A stretch of DNA of 64,000 nucleotides, taken from contig NZ_BIME01000013.1 in NCBI RefSeq assembly GCF_004000925.1, positions 106,993 through 170,992 on the forward strand. The letters are read 5' to 3'. Below the pieces are notes generated by a model, which ran no database searches, had not been told where the DNA came from, and worked only from the letters and a program-made list of their open reading frames with translations. The stretch's first letter is position 1; the number at the start of each line of letters is the position of its first letter. Source of the DNA: Paenibacillus illinoisensis NBRC 15959. GTDB lineage: Bacteria; Bacillota; Bacilli; Paenibacillales; Paenibacillaceae. The position numbers and the translations under genes are program-made. Below, piece by piece: positions 36,582-44,930 of the stretch.

Positions 36582-37391
36582 TTAATCGACATATTTGCCG
36601 TGCTCCGGCACAGCATCCTGTTCAAAATCCTGATCAAGCTGCTCAAGCGAATCACGCAAGAAATCACCTGTCAGCGAATGTCCATGCCCCGTGACCACGA
36701 CGCGTGGCTCCAAGTTCCTGATCATATGAACGGATCGATGAGCCTCGTCCCAGTCCGTCGTAAAGTATGCAGGTGGACCATGCATCTGTTCATCCTGCAG
36801 CAGTACACTCCATAGCGATTCCTGTTTTACCGAAATAATGGCGTCTCCCGCAATCAGGAAACGGTCCTCCTCGCGAAAGAGCGACACATGACCAGGTGTA
36901 TGTCCTGGAGTATGGATCCAACGCCATCCTGGCATACCAGGTACCGAATGGTCCTCCGGCAGGCTGAAGATGCGATCATCCAGGTTAATTGCTTCGTTCG
37001 GATAGGCAAATGACAATCTTGCCATCAGTCCCCCACCTACGGAAGGGTCGGCTGGTGGATAATCTTTAAGGCCCGTTAAATAAGGTAATTCCATTGAATG
37101 GGCAAAGACGGGAACACCCCAGAACTGTTCAAGCTCTATTACAGTACCTACATGGTCGAAGTGACCATGTGTCAATATGATGGCGGACGGCGGTCCCTGA
37201 AACCGTTCTGCTGCGATCCGCACAATATGATCCGTAAATCCCGCCATCCCGGTATCCACTAGAATCCAGTTCCTGCTTCCCGGTTCACCGATGAATACTA
37301 CATTAACAAATAATGTACGCAGACTGAGGATATCATGCGCGACTTCTTCAAGCCCCGTCATTCCTGCTGTGATCAGATTGTCAGATGTCAT
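36582..37391 (-). CDS. MBL-fold metallohydrolase
   Basis: A 269-residue metallo-beta-lactamase-fold protein. THGHFDHVG (HxHxDH, about residues 75-83) is the dinuclear metal site; HTPGHTPGH and GHGHSLTGD give the later histidines. It is probably a hydrolase of small thioesters, lactones or phosphoesters; the subgroup is not identified. GGGAGGT lies upstream of ATG 37391. It is a single-gene unit. Confidence 0.78.
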   Translation of the reverse strand: MTSDNLITAGMTGLEEVAHDILSLRTLFVNVVFIGEPGSRNWILVDTGMAGFTDHIVRIAAERFQGPPSAIILTHGHFDHVGTVIELEQFWGVPVFAHSMELPYLTGLKDYPPADPSVGGGLMARLSFAYPNEAINLDDRIFSLPEDHSVPGMPGWRWIHTPGHTPGHVSLFREEDRFLIAGDAIISVKQESLWSVLLQDEQMHGPPAYFTTDWDEAHRSVHMIRNLEPRVVVTGHGHSLTGDFLRDSLEQLDQDFEQDAVPEHGKYVD

Positions 37392-37485
37392 CCACGGTTA
37401 CCTCCCATTCAGGCGATTGTCCCTCTGTTTGCCATCCATAGACTGCCCCTTTTTGGGATATCTATTCCCCTCATCTAATTAAAAA

Positions 37486-37521
37486 TAGACGATGCATACC
37501 CGTTCGGGCACACACCGTCTA
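37486..37521 (-). terminator. Terminator of the 90-residue protein gene
   Basis: TAGACG and CGTCTA close a long, mostly paired hairpin with CCCG-TT-CGGG at its tip. TTTTTAATT follows on the minus strand. Confidence 0.7.
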
Positions 37522-37567
37522 GTATAGTCTGTTCATTCACATAATAGAACAACTTCCTATGCTCTGA

Positions 37568-37840
37568 TTACGCAGGAAAGGCATCCAATGCCGCGTCAAG
37601 CAGCTTGTCGTATACATCGTCGTCGTTTTCGAGCAGCTCGTCCATCCGCAGAAGTTCTTCTTCATCACCGGATTGCTCCGTGAAATGGAGACTATAATCC
37701 CAATCTTTGCCGTTCTTGCTCATGAACGTTACCTCATAAATGGACTTTTCCCCTTCTGCACGAAAAACGGTTGTTCCAATATAGGATTTCTCGTCTTCCC
37801 GACGCATCTCGGCACGAATAATTTCGATATTCACCAACAT
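37568..37840 (-). CDS. Small acidic protein of unknown function
   Basis: A 90-residue cytoplasmic protein that I do not recognise as a named family. The N-terminal half reads as beta strands (EIIRAEMRREDEKSYIG, SIYEVTFM) and the C-terminal third is strongly acidic (DEEELLRMDELLENDDDVYDK). It has no cysteine pairs and no signal peptide. The start is either ATG 37840, three bases after AAGGAG, or GTG 37834, at nine bases, which is better spaced. It has its own terminator, so it is a genuine expressed unit. Confidence 0.65.
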   Translation of the reverse strand: MLVNIEIIRAEMRREDEKSYIGTTVFRAEGEKSIYEVTFMSKNGKDWDYSLHFTEQSGDEEELLRMDELLENDDDVYDKLLDAALDAFPA

Positions 37841-38055
37841 ACACTCCTTTAATCTCTCATCTGTAACAGGTCTACAACAATTATGGTAAACCTAGTTTGG
37901 TAATTATTATTGGTTAATTGTACAATATATATCGTAGCAACGTATACCTTATTCAAATGAAGGTCCTCGGGGGTATCCATACATACATGATTTGAGGGCT
38001 TCATGTTCCAGTGAACGAGCTACGGAAACCTTATATAACAGGAGGAGAATATAGC

Positions 38056-39291
38056 ATGAATAATAATTTTGAGCTTCATCTACAGCAGTACGCGGAACTA
38101 GCTGTCAAAGTGGGAGTAAACGTCCATCCTGGACAAACACTCGTTGTAAATGCACCAATCACTGCAGCACACTTTGTACGCAAGATCGTGAAGGCTGCCT
38201 ATGAAACAGGTGCCAAGCTGGTCAAAGTAAACTGGAGTGATGAAACCGTAACACGTCTTCATTATGATCTCGCACCGGATGAGGCATTCTCTATCGAACC
38301 GAAATGGTTTGCGGGTGAAATGACAGAACTCGTAGAAGAAGGGGCTGCCATCCTGCATGTCATCGCGGAAAACCCTGACCTCTTGAATGGTGTGGCTCAA
38401 GAACGTATTGTTACCAGTCAAAAAGTGCGCGGAAAAGCACTGGAGAAATATCGTGCCTACCAGATGGCTGATAAATTCAGCTGGTCCATCGTTGCAGTCC
38501 CTTCCCCGGAATGGGCTGCCAAAGTATTCCCGGATCTGCCTGCGGAGCAGCAAGTGGATAAGCTATGGGATGTTATTTTCAAAACCGTTCGTATTGGCGA
38601 GCAGGATGCCGTTTCCGAATGGAAAACACATCTGCAAAACCTCGATTCCCGTGCTGATCTGCTCAATACGAAAAAATATAAAAAACTTCACTATACTGCC
38701 CCTGGAACAGATCTGACCATCGAACTTCCAGAAGGACACATCTGGGTATCCGGTGGTAGTGTGAATGAACAGGGTCATGTCTTCATCGCCAACATGCCAA
38801 CGGAGGAAGTATTTACGGCTCCGCTGAAAACGGGTGTCAATGGCACCGTTCGCAGCACCAAGCCACTGAGCTATGGTGGGAATCTGATCGATGGCTTCTC
38901 TCTTACTTTCGAGAATGGCCGTATTGTTGATTTTACTGCAGAACAAGGACATGATGCCCTGCAAAACCTCATCGAAATGGATGAAGGTGCGCACTATCTG
39001 GGTGAGGTCGCTCTTGTTCCCCATAAATCACCGATTTCCGATACGAACATCCTGTTCTATAACACCCTGTTCGATGAAAATGCATCCAACCACTTGGCCA
39101 TCGGTAATGCCTATGCATTCTGCTTGGAAGGCGGCAAAACGATGTCGAAGCAAGAACTGATCGATAATGGTTTGAACTCCAGCCTTACCCATGTGGATTT
39201 CATGGTTGGATCGGCTGACATGAACATTCACGGTGTTACTTCCGAAGGAAAAGAAGAACCGATCTTCCTGCAAGGTAACTGGGCATTCTAA
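38056..39291 (+). CDS. M29-family aminopeptidase, copy 1
   Basis: A 411-residue thermophilic-type aminopeptidase (AmpS/aminopeptidase T family), a cytoplasmic dimetal exopeptidase that removes N-terminal residues. The C-terminal metal-binding stretch HVDFMVGSADMNIHG and EGGKTMSKQEL are characteristic. The start is ATG 38056, with AGGAGGAG 9 bases upstream. A close paralogue follows 83 bases downstream in the same direction, with a hairpin between the two. Confidence 0.88.
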   Translation: MNNNFELHLQQYAELAVKVGVNVHPGQTLVVNAPITAAHFVRKIVKAAYETGAKLVKVNWSDETVTRLHYDLAPDEAFSIEPKWFAGEMTELVEEGAAILHVIAENPDLLNGVAQERIVTSQKVRGKALEKYRAYQMADKFSWSIVAVPSPEWAAKVFPDLPAEQQVDKLWDVIFKTVRIGEQDAVSEWKTHLQNLDSRADLLNTKKYKKLHYTAPGTDLTIELPEGHIWVSGGSVNEQGHVFIANMPTEEVFTAPLKTGVNGTVRSTKPLSYGGNLIDGFSLTFENGRIVDFTAEQGHDALQNLIEMDEGAHYLGEVALVPHKSPISDTNILFYNTLFDENASNHLAIGNAYAFCLEGGKTMSKQELIDNGLNSSLTHVDFMVGSADMNIHGVTSEGKEEPIFLQGNWAF

Positions 39292-39306
39292 TTTTTACGC
39301 TACATG

Positions 39307-39330
39307 AAGAGAGGAGAGTACTCCTCTCTT
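39307..39330 (+). terminator. Terminator or attenuator between the two aminopeptidase genes
   Basis: AAGAGAGGAG (39307-39316) and CTCCTCTCTT (39321-39330) form a perfect 10-base stem with a 4-base loop, followed by TTCC. The T-tract is short, so partial read-through to the second gene is likely. Confidence 0.65.
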
Positions 39331-39374
39331 TTCCTGCGTAAGCAGGCAAAATTATAGATACGGAGGTCACTACC

Positions 39375-40607
39375 ATGTTAACTTTTGAACAAAAATTGGA
39401 TCGTTATGCCGAGCTGGCAGTTAAGGTGGGGGCCAACGTACAACCCGGTCAAATTCTGGTCATCAGCGCCATGATCGATACCGCTGAATTTGTACGCCTG
39501 CTCGTTCGTAAAGCATACGAAGCCGGAGCCAAGCAAGTCATCGTAAAATATGGAGATGAAACTGTCAATCGCCTAAGATTCGAGATGGCTCCGCTGGAAT
39601 CATTCCAAGAGCCGCCCAAGTGGCATGCTGCGGAACTTGAAGAGCTTGCAGCGAACAACGCTGCCTTTCTGACCGTACTCTCTTCAAGTCCAGATCTGCT
39701 CAAAGGGATTGATCCTGAACGAATTTCGACCCATCAGCGTACATATGGACAAGCCATGGCCAAATACCGACAGTATCAGCAGGCTGACAAAATGAGCTGG
39801 ACAGGTGTTGCCTGCCCTTCACCGGACTGGGCTGCAAAAGTGTTCCCCGACCTGCCAGCCGCTGAGCAGATGAAGCAGCTTTGGGAAGCTATTTTTGCCG
39901 CTGTCAGAGCAGATTTGGATCATCCAGTTGAAGCTTGGGAACAGCATATCGATCGATTGGAACATAAAGCAGTTGCCCTAAACAGCAAAAAGTATAAAGC
40001 ACTCCATTTTGTCTCCCCTGGAACGGATCTGACGGTTGAACTACCTGAAGGTCATATCTGGGCACAAGCGGGCAGTGTAAATGAACAAGGGACTCGATTC
40101 GTAGCTAATATTCCGACAGAGGAAGTATTCACTGCTCCTAGCAAATATGGTGTCAACGGTACAGTGTCCAGCACCAAACCGCTGAGTTATGGCGGAAGTA
40201 TTATCGATCGCTTCTCTCTCACTTTTGAGAGTGGCCGAATCGTTGATTTTCATGCGGAAGAAGGTCAGGATACGCTGGAAAGATTAATCAACATGGATGA
40301 AGGATCTCACTATCTTGGCGAGGTTGCACTTGTACCCTTCCATTCTCCGATCTCAGAGAGCGGCATTCTATATTACACGACGCTGTATGATGAGAACGCC
40401 TCATGCCACCTCGCGATCGGCAGTTCCTATGCCTTCAATATGGAAGGCGGAAAAACCATGTCCTCCGAAGAACTTGCTTCTCGTGGCATGAATTCCAGCA
40501 TCACGCATGTAGACTTCATGATGGGTTCTCCGGAAACCAACATTTATGGCATTACCGCAAGCGGAGAACGGGAAGCGGTCTTCCTGAATGGAGATTGGGC
40601 ATTTTAA
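39375..40607 (+). CDS. M29-family aminopeptidase, copy 2
   Basis: A 410-residue protein similar to the preceding aminopeptidase along its whole length (same starts such as YAELAVKVGANVQPGQ, same metal region HVDFMMGSPETNIYG). The two clearly arose by tandem duplication. Metal ligands appear kept in both, so both should be active; differences lie mainly in surface residues and the region facing the substrate. GGAGGT lies 7 bases before ATG 39375. A terminator follows. Confidence 0.88.
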   Translation: MLTFEQKLDRYAELAVKVGANVQPGQILVISAMIDTAEFVRLLVRKAYEAGAKQVIVKYGDETVNRLRFEMAPLESFQEPPKWHAAELEELAANNAAFLTVLSSSPDLLKGIDPERISTHQRTYGQAMAKYRQYQQADKMSWTGVACPSPDWAAKVFPDLPAAEQMKQLWEAIFAAVRADLDHPVEAWEQHIDRLEHKAVALNSKKYKALHFVSPGTDLTVELPEGHIWAQAGSVNEQGTRFVANIPTEEVFTAPSKYGVNGTVSSTKPLSYGGSIIDRFSLTFESGRIVDFHAEEGQDTLERLINMDEGSHYLGEVALVPFHSPISESGILYYTTLYDENASCHLAIGSSYAFNMEGGKTMSSEELASRGMNSSITHVDFMMGSPETNIYGITASGEREAVFLNGDWAF

Positions 40608-40645
40608 GCTTTTCCAATGAATAATCACGTTGTATCGATATCTTA

Positions 40646-40694
40646 AGGCTGTCTTGCAGACCAGAATGACTGGTTTGGCAGGCAGCCTATTTTG
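40646..40694 (+). terminator. Terminator after the aminopeptidase pair
   Basis: AGGCTG and CAGCCT close a hairpin with ACCAG/CTGGT inside, followed by ATTTTGG. Confidence 0.65.
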
Positions 40695-40814
40695 GTTTCG
40701 GCGAGTACCTTTCTAAGGTTGTCTTAGCAACCTCCCATTGTATCGTTTCCATATAATGTTGTAAAATGAAATGATACCAATGTTTGTGGATTGTTCACCA
40801 GAAAGGAGAACATC

Positions 40815-41405
40815 ATGGCCAATCGGCTCCAATTACTCTTGGCCTCAGATTTCCATAATTTGAGCCCTTCACTTCAGGAAGAAGTGTATTACGAATACTA
40901 TAATATGGTTCATGGACTCATCGTTTATATCATCAAGGAACGTGCTGCAGCAGAAGACATTATTCAGGAAGCATTCATTAAAATTATTAAAAACAAACCC
41001 TCTTTCGAGAACGAAGTTAAACTGAAAGCCTGGCTTAAGGTCGTCACCCGGAATACCGCCATTAATTATCTTAGAAAAAATAAAAATAACCGTAACCAAC
41101 TGGATACGGATAGTGTTTTTATAGATATGGAGACGATCAATCAGACAGCAGCTTCCGTAGAGAGTACCGTGGAGACGCAAATGATGCAGGAATCTATTGA
41201 GTTCTATCTGGAGCAACTTAAACCCGAATACCGGGTATTAATAGAGCTGCGCTGGAAAGAAGGTCTGTCCTATCGGGAAATGGCTGAGCTGCTGGACACT
41301 TCGGAAGAAATTGTGAAACAACGTTTGTTCAGGGCCCGAGGTAGTATCAAGAAGCAATTACATAAGGAATGGGGTGGGACCATTGAGCAAAGGCAAGTCA
41401 GATAG
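40815..41405 (+). CDS. ECF-type RNA polymerase sigma factor
   Basis: A 196-residue sigma-70-family factor with region 2 (YYEYYNMVHGLIVYIIKER...AAAEDIIQEAFIKI, about residues 22-60) and region 4 (VLIELRWKEGLSYREMAELL, about 140-185), and no regions 1 or 3, as in ECF sigma factors. The start is ATG 40815, 6 bases after AAAGGAG. It overlaps the next gene by about 32 bases, typical of sigma/anti-sigma pairs. A small hairpin AGGTTG/CAACCT lies upstream at 40716-40733. The regulon is unknown. Confidence 0.85.
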   Translation: MANRLQLLLASDFHNLSPSLQEEVYYEYYNMVHGLIVYIIKERAAAEDIIQEAFIKIIKNKPSFENEVKLKAWLKVVTRNTAINYLRKNKNNRNQLDTDSVFIDMETINQTAASVESTVETQMMQESIEFYLEQLKPEYRVLIELRWKEGLSYREMAELLDTSEEIVKQRLFRARGSIKKQLHKEWGGTIEQRQVR

Positions 41406-42342
41406 ACATATTGAGCATTATCATACAGAGCAAGAAGAAGAGTATTTTGATGCCGTCTTTGATCTGGCCTTTGATGAGGCTTTCAATCAGGCTCTCTCTG
41501 CTCCCCCTGCCCCTGACTCCCAGCAGATGCATCAATCCTGGCTCCGTGTTCAAAAGGAAATTACCCGGATTGCTGTCAGAAAGAAAAGAATGCGTACCTT
41601 GAAATTGTCCGTTGTGGTAGCTGCCTCCCTAACGATCGGTGGCGTCATTTTCAGTCTGCCATCCGGAACGCAGGCCGTTTCCCCTTTTGTTCAGTCAATC
41701 AAGGATTGGGGCAATGGTATGAAATCCATCATTATTGAAGATCGCACCGCACAGCTTGGCGCAGATCCTTCTACTGCCAAAACACTCCCACCGCCTGAAC
41801 CCGGACTTAACGAAGCTCCTACAATTGCTACTGGCGAGGAGGCCGAGGAGTTGCCAAAACAAACCGTGGAGAAAGACATTTTATTTGATGATATCGTCGT
41901 AACGGAAGAAATAGCCCGCTCGGGATTCAATGGTGACTTTTTGTTGTCAAGAGCAATACCCGAGCGTTTTAAAGAGATAAAATTTGAACTTACCGTGAAT
42001 CCTGAAATTCCGGTCGATTCAGATGAGTATTATAAATCCGATCGTATGAGAGTCCGCTACACGGGTGATAGCGTGAATGGTGAAGAACAAATTATTCAAT
42101 TTGATTATTACTATGTTAAGCCAGGGCAGGTCATCCAAGGGACCATGCTTCGTGAAACCAGTGTAGTCAAATTAGCTGACGGTAGTGATGCTTTTGTATC
42201 CATCGGCCCGCCATATAATACTTTTCAGTGGATGATGGGTTCGGTCAACATGAGCTTGTTTGGAACGGTCACGAAGGAAGAAATGATTGCCATTGCCAAT
42301 GACCTGCAGGAACAAAAATTCCCTGGCAGCACGAGACAATGA
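41374..42342 (+). CDS. Probable membrane-bound anti-sigma factor
   Basis: A 322-residue protein with a charged cytoplasmic N-terminus (1-70), a single membrane segment (about 72-92, LSVVVAASLTIGGVIFSLPS) and a long extracytoplasmic C-terminal part with a proline-rich linker. No HxxxCxxC zinc motif is present, so it is not a ZAS-type anti-sigma. Overlap with the sigma gene and the single-TM layout are the reasons for the call. The start may be GTG 41374 (AAGGA just upstream) or TTG 41383. The outer domain resembles DUF4367/DUF4179-like sensors but I cannot fix which. Confidence 0.65.
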   Translation: MGPLSKGKSDRHIEHYHTEQEEEYFDAVFDLAFDEAFNQALSAPPAPDSQQMHQSWLRVQKEITRIAVRKKRMRTLKLSVVVAASLTIGGVIFSLPSGTQAVSPFVQSIKDWGNGMKSIIIEDRTAQLGADPSTAKTLPPPEPGLNEAPTIATGEEAEELPKQTVEKDILFDDIVVTEEIARSGFNGDFLLSRAIPERFKEIKFELTVNPEIPVDSDEYYKSDRMRVRYTGDSVNGEEQIIQFDYYYVKPGQVIQGTMLRETSVVKLADGSDAFVSIGPPYNTFQWMMGSVNMSLFGTVTKEEMIAIANDLQEQKFPGSTRQ

Positions 42343-42343
42343 A

Positions 42344-42835
42344 TCAAAATAATACATTATTCGAAATATCGGTTGTATTTTCAGAATTGGTTCCGTCATT
42401 CGCCGTATGTGTGCTAACGACCCGGTAGTAATAACCTGTGATCACCGTCCAGCTCGACTGTGCCGTCAGGGATTGTGTTTGTGTTTTACTTTTGGTGCCA
42501 GACCGATACGTCACCCAATTTGAGCCCGTCCAGCGTTCCAGCCGGTAATCCACCTGAAGTGATTTCATTTCCTTGTAAGTTGTTGTTGATGTAGTAACGT
42601 TCGCTGTCAGCCCTCCTCCCGGAGAAACGTTCCCTGCTGCCTGATATATATACTTGAGAGCTGCCAGTGAGTGAACAGTTTGCTCCTCCGGCGGTGGTGG
42701 TGCAGTGAGTGCACCAGATACAATGTCAGGACTAGCTGCGGCAGTGCTGCCAACAGGAATGGATAGAATTGCAGGCACCGATAATGCAGCAGCAAGGGTA
42801 ATTTTCAGAATGGACGACAGACTCATTTTCAACAT
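42344..42835 (-). CDS. Small secreted protein with Sec signal peptide
   Basis: A 163-residue protein. The N-terminus has a clear Sec signal (charged start, hydrophobic 10-28, predicted cleavage near STAAA-S at about residue 34). The mature part holds a proline patch (APPPPEEQ) and Thr/Ser-rich strands (LQVDYRLERWTGSNWVTYRSGTKS), which looks like a small beta-sandwich similar to fibronectin-type or DUF6147 proteins; no function is known. GGAGGAGG precedes ATG 42835. It converges with the anti-sigma gene, one base apart at the stops. Confidence 0.7.
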   Translation of the reverse strand: MLKMSLSSILKITLAAALSVPAILSIPVGSTAAASPDIVSGALTAPPPPEEQTVHSLAALKYIYQAAGNVSPGGGLTANVTTSTTTYKEMKSLQVDYRLERWTGSNWVTYRSGTKSKTQTQSLTAQSSWTVITGYYYRVVSTHTANDGTNSENTTDISNNVLF

Positions 42836-42915
42836 ATGTATTCCTCCTCCAATGTCATATTTGATTTTGTGTAAGGTATAAACGGACGGAGTGGGTCACA
42901 GGTTTCAAAAATAAA

Positions 42916-42952
42916 AAAAGACGCTCCGACGTTCGTGTCGGCAGCGTCTTTT
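42916..42952. terminator. Bidirectional terminator upstream of the secreted protein and downstream of the ABC-F gene
   Basis: AAAAGACGCT pairs with AGCGTCTTTT and CCGAC with GTCGG, with one bulged base. There are A-runs on one side and TTTT on the other. It ends the ABC-F transcript. Confidence 0.85.
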
Positions 42953-43034
42953 CTTATTGTGAATTCTGCAGCGAGAGTGAAACCTAAATATTTTCCATTT
43001 CGTATAGGCTTTTAAAGAGTCACATCTGCTCTAT

Positions 43035-44513
43035 TCATAACTCAATGATACTCGTGGCAATATTCGAGCAAAATTCGCTGTCATGTTCCACAAAAAGAAG
43101 TGTTGGCGAGTGCTCAAGCAGCAAGTCTTCAATTTGCATGCGGGAAATGACATCAACAAAATTAAGTGGTTCATCCCAAACGTGCAAATGTGCTTCCTCA
43201 CTAAGGCTTTTGGCAATCAGTACTTTCTTTTTTTGTCCAGCACTAAACGTTGAAATATCCTTATCCAGCTGCAGCCTGGAGAAATCCAGTTTGCGTAATA
43301 TTGATTTGAAGAGACTTTCATCAATGCCCTGAGTCATCGCATACTCGGATAAGCTTCCCGCGAGACCCGAGGTATCCTGTGATACATACGATATTTTGAC
43401 CTGAGGATCCTTGCGAAGTTGACCTGTGTAGGCAATATCCTCGCCGCAAATCAATTTAAGAATGCTTGATTTACCCGAACCATTCTTACCGTAAAGAGCG
43501 ATTCGGTCTCCTTTTTCAACCGTTAAATAAATATCCTTACAAACAATATTGGAGCCATATGCAATCGACACATTTTCCAATTGGACAATTTCATTTTTGT
43601 GAAAGTCCAATTGATGAATCTGCAGCCGTTCAGCACTTTCGATATTTTTGAGAAGTTTGGATTTTTCTTGAATGGCAGATTGCTGCCGTTGTTCGATGTT
43701 TTTGGACCGTTTCATCATTTTGGCAGCCTTGTGTCCAATGTAGCCTTTATCCACTTTCGAACCGGAGTTCCTAGTCCCGTTTTTGGACTTTTCAACTTCA
43801 TGTGACCAACCGCCAGTTCGTTTGGCGGAGTCGGATAAGCGTTTAATGTCTTTCTGTAACTTTTCGTTGCTTGCAAGCTCATATTGATCCTGTCTCTTCT
43901 TATTCTCCCACCAGGCGGAAAAATTGCCTTTTTGAATCTCGATGTTCGTTTTATTGATCGAAAGGATATGGTCTACACTGTGATCCAGGAAGGATCTATC
44001 GTGTGATACGAGAATAAAGCCACTTTTTCTGCTTAGATAACTGCTGACGAGCTTTCTGGCATGCATGTCGAGATGATTGGTTGGCTCATCAATAAGCAAA
44101 AATTGATTTTCCTTCATGAACAAGGCAGCCAGCATGACTTTCGTTTGTTCTCCATTGGATAGGGAATCGAATGGTCGGTACAAAACATCTTCGGAAACCT
44201 TCAGAAGGTTAAGCTCCCGTACCAGTTCCCAATGCTGATAGTCTGGATAAACATCACTTATCACATCAAGTGTCATCGAGTCTTTATTCTCAACAGGAAA
44301 AGGAAAGTACTCAAAATCAACATGGGCTGAGATGGTGCCACTATATTCATATTTACCAAGCAAAAGGTTAAGGAAGGTCGTTTTCCCTCTCCCGTTTCTT
44401 CCGGTAAAGCCTAATTTCCAGTCGGAGTCCAATTGAAAACTCACATTTTCGAAAATATTATCGTAACTGCCGTCATAGGCAAAGGTCAGGTTTGATACGT
44501 TTATCATTGACAT
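43035..44513 (-). CDS. Lsa-type ABC-F ATPase (ribosome protection protein)
   Basis: A 492-residue duplicated ABC ATPase without membrane segments. Walker A GRNGRGKTT and GKNGSGKSS, signatures LSNGEQTK and FSAGQKKK, and the long linker between the domains are visible. The motifs DWKLGFTGRNGRGKTTFLNLLLGKY and IDEPTNHLDM, with a degenerate second Walker B (VWDEPLNFVDV), closely resemble Lsa(A)-group proteins, which free ribosomes from lincosamides, streptogramin A and pleuromutilins. Chromosomal relatives may only give low-level resistance. AAAGGA precedes ATG 44513. A 74-codon ORF ends 15 bases upstream. Confidence 0.82.
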   Translation of the reverse strand: MSMINVSNLTFAYDGSYDNIFENVSFQLDSDWKLGFTGRNGRGKTTFLNLLLGKYEYSGTISAHVDFEYFPFPVENKDSMTLDVISDVYPDYQHWELVRELNLLKVSEDVLYRPFDSLSNGEQTKVMLAALFMKENQFLLIDEPTNHLDMHARKLVSSYLSRKSGFILVSHDRSFLDHSVDHILSINKTNIEIQKGNFSAWWENKKRQDQYELASNEKLQKDIKRLSDSAKRTGGWSHEVEKSKNGTRNSGSKVDKGYIGHKAAKMMKRSKNIEQRQQSAIQEKSKLLKNIESAERLQIHQLDFHKNEIVQLENVSIAYGSNIVCKDIYLTVEKGDRIALYGKNGSGKSSILKLICGEDIAYTGQLRKDPQVKISYVSQDTSGLAGSLSEYAMTQGIDESLFKSILRKLDFSRLQLDKDISTFSAGQKKKVLIAKSLSEEAHLHVWDEPLNFVDVISRMQIEDLLLEHSPTLLFVEHDSEFCSNIATSIIEL

Positions 44514-44528
44514 AAGGGATCATCCTTT

Positions 44529-44753
44529 TCATTTATATTCCGATGCTAAATAAATGAGGTTATGATCATGACATGATTCCCTTATTGTATCCACTCTCGG
44601 ATGAATCCAAGCAAAAAAGAAACTCAAAGCCAGGTAAAACGATGCGTGGATAGATAAAGCTCCGAATTCCGATTCATGATTTGGTGAACCATGCCAATGT
44701 TCATATCCAGTGACAGGTTCACATAAACATCTACAACCTCTAATTCAGTCATA
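44529..44753 (-). CDS. 74-residue ORF directly upstream of the ABC-F gene
   Basis: An open frame of 74 codons (MTELEVVDVYVNLSLDMKHW...) begins 8 bases after a strong AAAGGGGG ribosome site and ends 15 bases before the ABC-F start, with the ABC-F ribosome site right after its stop. The middle (about 35-51) is hydrophobic (SFYLALSFFFAWI) and the ends are polar. I recognise no family. It may be a real small protein or a leader ORF controlling the ABC-F gene by ribosome stalling under drug pressure, the usual way such genes are induced. Confidence 0.45.
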
Positions 44754-44846
44754 ACTCTATCCCCCTTTAAAATCGTATGGTTTCAACTTTCAGATACAGA
44801 AAACTTAACATGGATGGGATTCGTGGGTCAAGGATGATGGTGCGGC

Positions 44847-44920
44847 GCTCCCAGAAGGATCCTTGCGCAGCAAAGGGAGCCAGTTTCTTATCCGGGTCTG
44901 GACAAGCACTTGCTCCCTTT
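44847..44920 (-). other. Structured intergenic element with three mutually complementary segments
   Basis: AAAGGGAGC (plus 44872-44880) pairs perfectly with GCTCCCTTT (44912-44920), while GCTCCC (44847-44852) can instead pair with the same GGGAGC. Two exclusive hairpins are therefore possible. It lies between the sugar acetyltransferase stop and the ABC-F leader ORF. No T-tract follows the first stem. It could be an attenuator-like leader or a dispersed repeat. Confidence 0.4.
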
Positions 44921-44930
44921 AGAATGGTTG

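Noticed and set aside
37915..37925. PucR box (TTGGTTAA) upstream of the aminopeptidase gene
   Set aside because: The core octamer matches, but the required upstream C is absent and the gene is unrelated to purines; a chance match is likely.
44821..44880. T-box riboswitch
   Set aside because: A GC-rich GGGAGCGCCGC stretch recalled the T-box core, but the conserved core and a Stem I/terminator set are missing.
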